Shown here: positions 18,674-27,500 of the stretch, in pieces | Numbering within the stretch: position 1 is the first letter of the stretch | How the letters are laid out: each line of letters starts with the position of its first letter | Assembly (NCBI GenBank): GCA_965205255.1 | Contig: OZ242051.1 | Location: forward strand, 682,001-746,000 | Source of the DNA: G965205255 sp965205255 | GTDB lineage: Bacteria > Pseudomonadota > Gammaproteobacteria > Pseudomonadales > Endozoicomonadaceae | Length of the DNA: 64,000 nt | Reading direction: 5' to 3' | Program-made: the position numbers and the translations under genes | Notes under the pieces: generated by a model | The model's input: the letters and a program-made list of their open reading frames with translations, nothing else | The model's database searches: none | Told to the model about the DNA's origin: nothing

Positions 18674-19816
18674 GTGCTTGAATTACCACCATTAAGTTTA
18701 TACATTCACATACCATGGTGTGTCAGAAAGTGCCCTTATTGTGACTTTAATTCACATGCATTGAATGCGAATAAGCTGCCAGAAGTAGACTATATAAGGC
18801 AACTACTAAACGATTTCACTCATGAAAAGCAAAATATCAGTGGCAGGAGTTTGCAGAGTATTTTTATCGGTGGTGGTACTCCCAGTTTATTTAGCCCCCA
18901 ATCAATTGGAATATTATTATCAGCTTTATCCAGAGAAGTAAAATTTTCGCCCTCGATTGAAATTACCATGGAAGCAAATCCCGGTACATTTGAGCAAAAA
19001 AAGTTTAATGGTTTTAAAAGTGCCGGCATTAACAGACTTTCTATTGGCATTCAAAGCTTTAATAATCACCAATTAAAACAGTTAGGCAGAATTCATGACA
19101 GAAATGAGGCATTGCATGCGGTAACTGTCGCAAGAAAAGCCGGTTTCGACAATATCAACCTTGATCTGATGCATGGTTTACCTAATCAAACAGTTGAGCA
19201 AGCTCTGGATGACATATCCCAAGCTGTTTCGTTTAACCCTGAACATATTTCCTGGTACCAGCTAACGATTGAACCAAATACCGTTTTTTATTCAAAACCA
19301 CCGACTCTGCCAATAGATGATATTTTATGGGATATGCAAGAAGCTGGTTTTTCAATGTTGAAAGAAGCAGGCTTTCATCAATATGAAATATCAGCGTGGT
19401 CTCAACCCAAACAAGCCTCCTTGCATAATACAAATTATTGGCAATTTGGTGACTACATAGGTATTGGAGCGGGAGCACATGGAAAGATCACCAGTGTTCT
19501 GGATCAGATGGTAATAAGACGCTGGAAAAAAAGAATGCCCTCTGCCTACCTTGAACAAAAAAACACCATGATTGCTGGAGAAAAAATCATTAATCCAAAA
19601 GATATGCCACTGGAGTTCTTCCTCAATGCAATGCGACTAAAACAAGGCGTACCCAAAGACTCGTTTGAAAAATCAACTGGCATTAAGTTAAAAAAGATAG
19701 AACCTCATCTTTACTCACTGGTTGAAAAAGGTTTATTGTATCCTCTGAATGCTAGGTTACAACCTACACCAAAAGGACAACAGTTTCTAAATGACTTGCT
19801 GGCAGGTTTTCTATGA
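18674..19816 (+). CDS. hemW: Radical SAM heme chaperone HemW
   Basis: Radical-SAM protein related to coproporphyrinogen III oxidase; in the HemW branch it binds heme and delivers it to membrane targets. The GTG at 18674 is chosen as start, with CAGG 7 bases upstream and a product beginning MLELPPLSLYIHIPWC. This gives 380 residues, close to E. coli HemW. An ATG at 18617 would overlap rdgB and add unrelated residues. The iron-sulfur motif is CVRKCPYCDF (CX3CX2C), followed by FIGGGTPSLF, SIGIQSF, WYQLTIEPNT and GIGAGAHG. The first Cys of HemN-type extended CX3CX2CX motifs is not judged further here. Confidence 0.94.
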   Translation: MLELPPLSLYIHIPWCVRKCPYCDFNSHALNANKLPEVDYIRQLLNDFTHEKQNISGRSLQSIFIGGGTPSLFSPQSIGILLSALSREVKFSPSIEITMEANPGTFEQKKFNGFKSAGINRLSIGIQSFNNHQLKQLGRIHDRNEALHAVTVARKAGFDNINLDLMHGLPNQTVEQALDDISQAVSFNPEHISWYQLTIEPNTVFYSKPPTLPIDDILWDMQEAGFSMLKEAGFHQYEISAWSQPKQASLHNTNYWQFGDYIGIGAGAHGKITSVLDQMVIRRWKKRMPSAYLEQKNTMIAGEKIINPKDMPLEFFLNAMRLKQGVPKDSFEKSTGIKLKKIEPHLYSLVEKGLLYPLNARLQPTPKGQQFLNDLLAGFL

Positions 19817-19817
19817 T

Positions 19818-19870
19818 TAGTACCAAAAATTTCTTATTGCACTACCTTTCTGATTTTGCTGTTAAGTGCT
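19818..19870 (+). repeat. MITE left-half fragment
   Basis: TAGTACCAAAAATTTCTTAT, TGCACTACCTTTCTGATTTT and GCTGTTAAGTGC correspond to the left end of the MITE family. The interior stops at about 19870, and the matching right half resumes at 20221. Confidence 0.65.
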
Positions 19871-19990
19871 ATACCGATAAAAACATTTAAGTATCCTGAC
19901 AGTTTTTTTTCTTTAAAATATTACCAGACCGCATGCTTGCTTAATACACTGTCAGCCACTTAATAAAGAAACGATTTACACTCATATTAA

Positions 19991-20160
19991 TGCATAGTTT
20001 ACAACGCTTAGACTCATGAAGATTCAGGACCGAAAAACAAAAATTATGGCTACCTTGGTAGTAATTACCATTACTAGCTAGATACGGCGCAAACGTAGCC
20101 AACATTTAATCTGCAGACTGTTTAATAGGTTAGATTTGAACCTAAATGACCAAAAAATCA
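19991..20160 (-). repeat. Second dispersed repeat, copy 1
   Basis: Read on the minus strand this matches 43850-44010 over about 160 bases. Shared landmarks are AGGTTCAAATCTAACCT, AGTCTGCA and TACGTTTGCGCCGTATC. Translated in one frame, both copies keep the peptide TFAPY, NGNYY, a conserved G-H pair and LNL, although stop codons lie close upstream in both. Confidence 0.65.
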
Positions 20161-20220
20161 ACAATATCTATACGGAGCTTAGCTAGTACGGGAATATTGC
20201 TGTGTAAAAACATCTGAAGT

Positions 20221-20285
20221 ATCGCTTTAACAGCTAGCCATAAAAGCACGCTAATAACAGTAGCTAGAAACAGGTTGTAGTATAA
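20221..20285 (+). repeat. MITE right-half fragment
   Basis: ATCGCTTTAACAGCTAGCCA, AAGCACGCTAATAACAGTAG and GAAACAGGTTGTAGTATA are the right third and end of the MITE family. It pairs with the left half at 19818. Confidence 0.7.
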
Positions 20286-20420
20286 ATATTCCCAGAGTCT
20301 TAAATTGGCACATCACGACAAACGCCTTTACTTAAATAAGGTATATAAGACAAATATTGTCTGAATCTTTCCATCCTTGCAAAACTGTACATACGCAAAT
20401 ATAGACGGGTACCCAAATAT

Positions 20421-21281
20421 TTAAGGAATTTTAATCGTTACCGCAACTGGTAAATGATCTGAAGCAGAGATAACAGGTATCGCAGTCGATTGCACCTCTA
20501 ACGCTTCACTTAATAAAATATGATCTAAACATTTTTCAGGTTTCCAGCTTGGAAAAGTACATGCGTTTGGTGTGGCAGATTTTATCCCCAAATCTTTTAA
20601 AGGCGAGAAAAGCAACAAGTGATTGTCACCAACATTCATATCTCCCATTAAAACAACGTACTTATACTCAGCAACCAGTGAACGAATATAAGCCAATTGT
20701 TTATTTTGTCGACGCCGGCTTAACGCCAGATGCATCGCAACAACCACTAACTCATTTTTTTCTCCAAACTGTAACTCAATTGCACCTCGACCGGGAAAAC
20801 CTGGCAAAGAGTGATAACAGGTTTGCGCAGGTTGATACCGACTAAGTATACCGTTACTGTGTTTGGCAATACGACCAAAATTTCTGTTTACCTGCTGATA
20901 CAAAAAAGGAAAATGAGCGATGCGGGCTAAATATTCTACCTGATTCACATAATTACTTCGTAAACTTCCACCATCAACTTCCTGCAATGCAACAATATCA
21001 TAATCAGTAATAAGGTTGGCCACTTGGTTCAGTATATGTTGACGTTGTGTGTGTGGCAACACGTGTTGCCAGGATCGTGTAATGTAATGATGGTACCGAC
21101 GAGTATTTATCCCAACATGCACGTTAAAGCTAAGCAATCTCAAAACAGTGGGTAGCTCTTTTTTATCGGCACCTTGTTCAGGCTGTAAATTATCAGCATC
21201 AGATTCAGAAATTGATTTAATTTCTTCAGTTTTTCCAAAACAGATTTTGCCCAAAGAAAGCCTCTGCTTACTCTTACACAC
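20421..21281 (-). CDS. Endonuclease/exonuclease/phosphatase family protein
   Basis: A 286-residue protein of the EEP superfamily (DNase I/exonuclease III fold), which cleaves phosphodiester or phosphate-ester bonds with a divalent metal. Motifs in order: LLSFNVHVG (residues about 49-57), ALQEVDGG with the metal-binding Glu (about 97-104), GRGAIEL, HLALSRR, GDMNVGD (catalytic Asp and Asn, about 211-217), LDHILLS and SDHLPV with the catalytic His near the C-terminus. The start is GTG at 21281 with AAGG 8 bases upstream. It lies 36 bases after dsbA on the same strand. The dsbA-EEP pairing is also seen in Pseudomonas. The substrate is unknown. Confidence 0.85.
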   Translation of the reverse strand: MCKSKQRLSLGKICFGKTEEIKSISESDADNLQPEQGADKKELPTVLRLLSFNVHVGINTRRYHHYITRSWQHVLPHTQRQHILNQVANLITDYDIVALQEVDGGSLRSNYVNQVEYLARIAHFPFLYQQVNRNFGRIAKHSNGILSRYQPAQTCYHSLPGFPGRGAIELQFGEKNELVVVAMHLALSRRRQNKQLAYIRSLVAEYKYVVLMGDMNVGDNHLLLFSPLKDLGIKSATPNACTFPSWKPEKCLDHILLSEALEVQSTAIPVISASDHLPVAVTIKIP

Positions 21282-21317
21282 TACAAAAACCTTAGCATAT
21301 AAATCAGTGTGATTTAC

Positions 21318-21998
21318 CTAATTCTTCATTGAAGAAGATCGCTTAACCGATTTTTTGACCAGATAATTTATTACTTTTAACATATTTTCAGAACCCTTAG
21401 CCATTTCAGGATTAGTAAGATAACGACCATCTATCAATACCGCTGGAACGGCTGTTAATTTCAAATTAAGTACCAGCTTATAGCCATTATCAATCTGTTG
21501 AGTAATTTCTTTTGAATGATAGAGTTTCTTGAATGTTGCTATATCTACAGTCCAATGTTTTTTTACAAAAGCTTTAATCTCTGCAAATGAGCTTAGCTGT
21601 TGTTTTTCCTGTTGTATCGCTTTAAAAATTACTGGAAGGCTAGTTTTGTTGTCCAGCCCCATTTTTTTTAACGTATAAAATAATTTTGCCAGCGCTTTTG
21701 TTGTTTTATTATACGTGACAGGAATTTGCACAGCTTTCACCGATTCAGAGTTTCTCTTTTCCCAGCCAAGAAAATCATCGTTAAATGAATAACAGTGCCC
21801 GCAATAAAAAGAAAAGAATTCTTGCACCAACACTTTATCACCCGCACTTTTTGCCGGTAAAACTGGTGTAATTTCCTTGTACTGTTCGCCAGCAACAGGA
21901 ATATTGACTGGTTGCTTGATCACAGCACCAGAACGACCTGTCAAGAAAAGCGCAAAAATAGTCGCAAAAATAAGTATGTTAATTCTGTATGTTTTCAT
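21318..21998 (-). CDS. dsbA: Thiol:disulfide oxidoreductase DsbA
   Basis: Periplasmic oxidant that introduces disulfides into exported proteins. The start is the ATG at 21998, preceded by AAAGG at 7 bases; an upstream frame extension is not supported. A signal peptide (MKTYRINILIFATIFALFLT) is followed by a thioredoxin-fold body with the active site CGHC in EFFSFYCGHCYSF (residues about 66-69) and the cis-Pro loop TAVPAVLIDGRY near the C-terminus. The 226 residues compare with about 208-215 for typical DsbA proteins; the tail is Lys/Ser-rich. It is first in a two-gene unit with the EEP gene. Confidence 0.93.
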   Translation of the reverse strand: MKTYRINILIFATIFALFLTGRSGAVIKQPVNIPVAGEQYKEITPVLPAKSAGDKVLVQEFFSFYCGHCYSFNDDFLGWEKRNSESVKAVQIPVTYNKTTKALAKLFYTLKKMGLDNKTSLPVIFKAIQQEKQQLSSFAEIKAFVKKHWTVDIATFKKLYHSKEITQQIDNGYKLVLNLKLTAVPAVLIDGRYLTNPEMAKGSENMLKVINYLVKKSVKRSSSMKN

Positions 21999-22193
21999 CA
22001 CTAAACCTTTAACCTGTTTAATCAATATTAACAAAATCAACTAAAATAATGCCCAAGTGTATATTTCCTGATTTAGGGTAGCAATATTTCATTTGATGCC
22101 TTTTAGATTACTCCACTGGTTATTTCTCATTAAACACATGGTCTGCTTAACCATATATGACAAATGATAAAATTTAACCAGAAAGCAATAGAG

Positions 22194-22354
22194 TAATACC
22201 AAAACCTGCTTCTAACTTTTTATTTCGCTATTTTTCTGATCTTACTGTTCTGCGTTGAATCTTCTCACACTAGCTGGCTTACTCGTCACTTTGTCTTTAA
22301 CAGAAAGTCCTAAATACATATTTATAAAGGTATTTAACAATAGATTTTGGTATA
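22194..22354 (+). mobile_element. MITE copy, best full-length example
   Basis: Left end TAATACCAAAACCTGCTTCT; right end AACAATAGATTTTGGTATA. The interior is TTTTTCTGATCTTACTGTTC, TGCGTTGAATCTTCTCACAC, CGTCACTTTGTCTTTAACAG. It is about 161 bp long and has no coding capacity. The ends are inverted repeats of about 24 bp. This copy defines the forward orientation used in these notes. Confidence 0.85.
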
Positions 22355-22619
22355 AATCTGATTTTACCTCCCGTGATAAGCATCACATGATGCATACCTT
22401 ACATTTACCTTGCTGGTGGTAAATCTTTAAAGCTTCTGTCAGTATCCCAAGAATATAAACACATAAAATACTATATGCTAATATAAACAGGTTCCGAGCA
22501 AAAAAAAATTAATCATTTAACATACTACCCGCATTGTAATTTTTTGTATACTAGCTATTGATACGAATATCGTCTTCATAAGTAAACCGTAATACGTTAT
22601 TTCTATAAAAAGTAGCATA

Positions 22620-22638
22620 AAAGGGCACCGTCAACTTT
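22620..22638 (-). repeat. IS6-like element end sequence
   Basis: AAAAGGGCACCGTCAACTT is the exact reverse complement of the 3' boundary of the IS6-like fragment near 56930-56945. It lies 24 bases beyond the stop codon of the Hint/zinc-finger gene and suggests that this gene was placed here by an IS6-type event. Confidence 0.45.
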
Positions 22639-22661
22639 TTCTCTGACGCAAGGAAATTATT

Positions 22662-23951
22662 TCAAAAAGTACCAGCGATAGCCCAGCCAGAAAGGAAATC
22701 TGGAAGCTCGTATGTAAAATCTTCGTTGCTCCCTATCCCAGAGCTCAATACTGAGTTATCAGGAATAACGTCAGGTAAAGCCGGTGCCTGTGATACAACC
22801 GGTTGTGGTTGTATCACAGGCAATCTCTTTAATGAATCAGCCTCAGTTGTTAATGGCCGTACTTCTGGAGTAGAACCAGCCTTTGACGAAATAAAGTTAT
22901 CTTTGTGAGCTTTGCTTTTCATATGTTTTTTTAAGCTATTTTCCCAAGTAAAAGAGATGTCACAGATATTGCAGTTGAAGACTTTTTCTCCAGTATGCTT
23001 TCGCATATGGCGTTTTAGATTGTTTGCTTGGGCTGTCCTGTAATCGCATCCTAGAAAATTGCACGCAAAAGGTTTTTCTCTAGTATGCTTACGCATATGG
23101 ATCTTTAAACTTGCTGGTCGATCAAACCTTTTTCCGCAGTCTTTACATGTGTGATATAAGTTATGCACCAGGATCTGTCCTTTTCCCACAAAATATCTGT
23201 GCCTTTGATATATCTCCAGATTATATACTTCTACAGGGATTCCCTTCATCCCATAACTCACCCCGCAATGACTGTTTCTGTTACCTTTGCAGAGCAGGTG
23301 AATCTGATGGCCGGTGGCACTGATTAAGTTATCTTTAGGTGACAAGTCTTGTATAGGTATAAAAGCTTTGTAATTTTCTACATAAAACCTATGGTCAGGG
23401 GTTGCCGAGACGCTGCTGATCTTTTGTGTTTTGAAATCTTTGAACTGATAGGTTTTTACTTTTTGAGTATGTCGCACAAATAAAGAGATGACGGGGCTTT
23501 GATGACGCCTGTTAATATCAAGATGGGTGGTATTCACTGTAGTGGGTTTAATAGCGGTAATATACCCGTGTACATTGTTAACCCCAAACTCTCTAATTGT
23601 TATCAAGACTCCTCCTTGTTTTTGTTGTTCCTTCAGCCACTGCCAGACCATAGTTTTGGGGCGAAGTAGATTCATATGCTCCATGCAGTGCAGTATGGCT
23701 ACTTCATGGTCATTATTGACTTTCTGACATCCTGGAATAGTTTTATCAGAATACGAGTTCTTATAAAGAAAATCGTCATAATAAACAAAGTCTACCTCTT
23801 CCCAAGTTTTAGGTGTAATGGGCTGGTTATCATAGCTCGGTAAAGGACCGATGGCTGAGGTTGGAATGGCTAAACTAACCGCTTGTACATGAAGAATGGT
23901 GCTTAAAGCCAGTGTATTTACTAGTGTCAAAAGGTTTTTGATGATTGTCAT
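22662..23951 (-). CDS. Secreted Hint-domain protein with three C2H2 zinc fingers
   Basis: A 429-residue protein unlike ordinary bacterial zinc-finger proteins. Residues 1-28 look like a Sec signal peptide (MTIIKNLLTLVNTLALSTIL...). Residues about 45-264 match the Hint module of Rhs2 (ITPKTWEEVDF; SATPDHRFYVENYKAFIPIQ; VYNLEIYQRHRYFVG; ending ILVHN), but the N-terminal nucleophile block seen in Rhs2 (CFTGKT) is absent. Residues 269-349 contain three classical fingers: C269/C272/H285/H289, C297/C302/H315/H319, and C327/C330/H343/H349. The linkers HTREKPF and HTGEKVF are those of eukaryotic transcription factors. The remaining 80 residues are Pro/Ser-rich. It looks like an Rhs tip turned into a free secreted effector. 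DNA binding in a eukaryotic host is inference. No ribosome site is evident, and no immunity gene is adjacent. Confidence 0.85.
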   Translation of the reverse strand: MTIIKNLLTLVNTLALSTILHVQAVSLAIPTSAIGPLPSYDNQPITPKTWEEVDFVYYDDFLYKNSYSDKTIPGCQKVNNDHEVAILHCMEHMNLLRPKTMVWQWLKEQQKQGGVLITIREFGVNNVHGYITAIKPTTVNTTHLDINRRHQSPVISLFVRHTQKVKTYQFKDFKTQKISSVSATPDHRFYVENYKAFIPIQDLSPKDNLISATGHQIHLLCKGNRNSHCGVSYGMKGIPVEVYNLEIYQRHRYFVGKGQILVHNLYHTCKDCGKRFDRPASLKIHMRKHTREKPFACNFLGCDYRTAQANNLKRHMRKHTGEKVFNCNICDISFTWENSLKKHMKSKAHKDNFISSKAGSTPEVRPLTTEADSLKRLPVIQPQPVVSQAPALPDVIPDNSVLSSGIGSNEDFTYELPDFLSGWAIAGTF

Positions 23952-24509
23952 AGGGAGTTACTTATTTTTATGTCTTTTAATAGCTCTGTTGCAAAAAATT
24001 GTTCGAGGCAAGCTTTTTTCTAGCTCCTTTTATTTTAGAAGACGAACTGGCTTTCTACCGCTTTTTTCCATAAAACCGGTATCAATAGTTGCAATCAGTA
24101 TTCTTTTCCCTGCTAACTGCTTAGAAGCAAACGGAAGTTAAAGTCTGTGACATCGAAGATTCGCCGATACCAACGACTCAGACGTTTTTCGATCATCTCA
24201 CAGTAGAGGCTCATGTTTCTGAACGTTGCTTTGCCCTGAAAAACCATCAACACAGACAGTAGTGCTGTAGTAAACGTACTTTGTAGTTTTTATTCTGGAC
24301 ATTTACTTCATAATTTTGTTTACTATGTCTTACATCATTTGTCTTCTGTATTGAATTCAAAATAGTTACAGATGATGCTCATGGAATTCAATTAGTCATA
24401 AACTGTCCGCTGAATTGTAATACAGCATTTCCAAGAAAACGACAATTATTTTATATGCTCCCCTGCATTTTGCCCCGACTACTTTTTTGAGATAAAGGCG
24501 TTGTTTTTG
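23952..24509. other. Gap holding IS4-type debris and the Rhs2 promoter region
   Basis: The first half carries a decayed IS4-type transposase fragment (listed separately). The segment 24330-24509 is homologous to the region upstream of Rhs3 (for example TTTGTCTTCTGTATTGAATT here, TATCTTCTGTCTCTAATTCA there, and AAGAAAACGACAA in both), so the promoter was duplicated with the gene. I cannot name the exact promoter boxes. Confidence 0.55.
23995..24270 (-). pseudogene. Decayed IS4-type transposase fragment
   Basis: On the minus strand, broken frames read VLMVFQGKATFRNMSLYCEM, IEKRLSRWYRRIFDVTDFNF, then GKRILIATIDTGFMEKSGRKP, typical of the N-terminal half and first catalytic region of IS4-family DDE transposases. 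Frameshifts and a stop interrupt it. The lower-coordinate end is GCAACAGAGC, which resembles an IS6-type terminal repeat. The same fragment occurs upstream of Rhs3 at 56398-56632. Confidence 0.65.
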
Positions 24510-27500
24510 ATGTTTAAAAAAACAAATAGATCAATATTGGTAACCTTTACTTTACTATCCATGCTGCTGTCCTCGCAGTATGTGATGGCCGATCAAATTC
24601 ATCAGATTGCACACGGGCTTCACGGCTCAGATCAGCACCGGAAGGAGGGGGAGTCCAAGCACTCACCTTCATCAAACTCAGGCAATAATAAAGCTTTTAC
24701 TGCAGGCCACACAGCAGGTGGACAAAGTACGATTACCAGTAATGCCTTTAATTTTTCTTCTATGTACAGCGGTAGTGTTGATGGAAGAACAGGGGCGTAT
24801 AGTTTTAATGCCTCTTTGGGTAAAGTCTATGGCAATGGTGGTTTTGGTCCTAATTATAACTACGGCCTTCATTACAGTAGTAGTAGTCAGAAAAACAGTG
24901 GTTATGGTTTTGGTTGGAGCGGTACTTTATCTCATTATGATAAAGAGACAAAAATGTTGCAATTGTCGACAGGTGGCAATTATATGCTCACATGGTCGAG
25001 TAATATACCATCTATTAAGTACCATAAATTAGACACGGTGCATTTGCGAGGTGATCCTTCCGGCAAATATCTGCTGATCGTGACCCATAAAGATGGTAGT
25101 GAAGAGTTCTTTAACAGTGACGGGAATGTGGTGCGATTGGAAAATGCTCGGGGTGATAGCCTGTATTTCCACTATACCGGGGTACAAACCGCCGTCCTTC
25201 TTGGGTCGATCACTGATGACAGTGGTAAAACGTTATTAAACGTTGACTATGCTAATACCGGAATACAAGTACACAGCTTGCAAGCTGATGGCAGTATGAA
25301 TACAGTGAAAGTGGTTATTAGCAATGCTCATCTGCAAAATATTCTTTTTGCAGATGGCAAAACACAGGTAGCCTTCAAGTATGCTGAAATATCTGGGGTT
25401 TCCGGGTTAATAACCAATATTAATTATTCAACAGGTGCAAGTGAAGTATTGCAATATACGACTATCCCTGTTCCGACAGGCGGCCCTGTTTTACAATTGC
25501 ATGTAGTCAAGTCTCATTTCGTTACGCCGGATTTAATCAGCCGATGCTAAGGACAGATTATACCTACGGGCTGGGTAACGGGCACAATTTTTCAGGTTAT
25601 GCGGCAGGCATTGTGTACCAGCACGATGTTGATAACTTGTATATGCGTCCGGATAATTATACCTACCAGACCCAGGTAACAAATAATGACGGGTCAAGTG
25701 CTATCACCACGTACAATAAGTATCATCTCATTTTGAAGCAGAAGCTTTATTCACCGGGTTCACATAAGCTGATCAGTGAGGTGGATTACCAGTATCCTAA
25801 CTGGCTGAACAGTACGATAAGTTCACTGCCAGCCAACTACTCTTTGGCTACAAAGATTACCACTAAGGCTTACGGGGCTACCTCCGTCGATACGCAGGGG
25901 TTGGGTGGACAGACTCTGGCGCCGGTAGAGCACAGCAGTAGCTATGAGTATGATAATCAGGGCAACGTGTTAAAAACCACAAAAGAAGATGGCACCATCA
26001 TCACGAATCAGTATGCGCCGGCTGATGCCAATGGGTTTGTGAACAATATCATCACGCAGACGACGACACCGGCGACGTTACCGGGCACCCCGGCAGTACT
26101 ACCAACCCAAACAAAGATTAGCTGGCAGACATTGCCTTCAAAAGATAAAGCCATGCCGGTAGGGGTGACTCTGCCTGCCAGCAGCAGTACGCTGTATCAG
26201 AAAACCCCCGACGTATGGACAGCCGGACTAACCGAGTCATTCACTTTTCATCACCTGCAAACGCAACCTGATTACGGTATGCCAAGTGCAATGGCACTGA
26301 CTAATGTAGCGAGCACGGCTGATTCGCTTAATAAGTCGATTACCTATAGTGATAATCAGCAGTTGACATTGTGGGGTAAACAATTTCCGGTCAACATTAA
26401 AAGTGCGCAGATAACGGCGGTAACAGGTGGTATTAAAACGCCTGAGGTTAAGACCTACACCAGCACGGTAACAGGGCAGACGCTGATGAGTGTGGATGCG
26501 CGGGGTAATAAAACCGCCTATGCATATGATACGCTGGGGCGGGTCATCAAAGTAGTGGCTGATTACGGTACCAGTCATCAGTTAGTTGTAAGTTATGCCT
26601 ATCAGTCTGATGCTAGTGGTAACAGTGTGACGGTAACCGCGCCTAATGGTTATCAAGTTAGAAAGACGTATGATGGTGCAGGACGGGCATTAACGACACA
26701 GGCTGAACAGGTGAACAGTCAGGGCAAGGCGGTACCGGGTAGCTGGGATACAGTGTCATCACAAACCTACAATGCCGATGGAAAGATTGCTCAGACGACA
26801 GCGTATGACACCAATGAAGTGGGTAAGCTACAACGTTTTATAACCACTTACCATTATGATGCCTTAGGGCGTTTCATTGGCAAGTCCAATTTCAGAGGTC
26901 AGGCCGGTGTTGTTGGGGTGGATGCTCTGACACGGCGCAGTTACAGCTATGCGCTGTTACCGGTGGATGCCACAGTCAGTGGTGCAAGTCTGTGTACGGT
27001 CAATGGTGTTGCACACGCCTGTCAGGCGCGGCATTTATCCGTCAGCCAGACCGATGCCCGCGGGGACAAAGTAGCCACTTATCTGTTCAGTCTGGATCCG
27101 GCCATCACCAATGATAAAGGGCAAGCACTTTATACCGGTGACCTGAAAAGTGAGCTTCAGGCGCATCTTTCCAGCGATATTGCTGCCGGGAAACCCTTTG
27201 ACACTGTTTGGTTGCAAGGCTGGTTGCGTCAGGCTATTACGGCAAAAGCTTGGTATAACGCCGGTTATGCCACCTATAATGCAGCGCATCAGGTGTTAGT
27301 AGCAACAGACACTGACGGTCATGTGACGCATTTCGCTTATGATGCAAAAGGCAGAGCGATCAGCAAAACACTACCCAATGGGGCTGTGCAAACCTATCAC
27401 TATGACAGTAACAATAATCTGATTAGTGTCGGTAATGCCACCTCTGGCAAGGATGTCACACTGGGACAACGTGAATATAATGCTTTTAACGAGCTGATCA

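Larger units (their letters stand above)
19817..20420. other. 600-bp gap of repeat sequence
   Basis: No gene. It contains a MITE left half (19818-19870), a copy of the second dispersed repeat in minus orientation (19991-20160) and a MITE right half (20221-20285). The order suggests a MITE split by an insertion that carried the second repeat. The last 130 bases hold nothing I can identify. Confidence 0.6.
21999..22661. other. Gap between dsbA and the Hint/zinc-finger gene
   Basis: No gene. It holds a full MITE (22194-22354) and, at 22620-22638, a 19-base match to the 3' end of the IS6-like element at 56921-56942 in the opposite direction. Otherwise it is AT-rich sequence with no recognisable signal. 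Confidence 0.5.
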
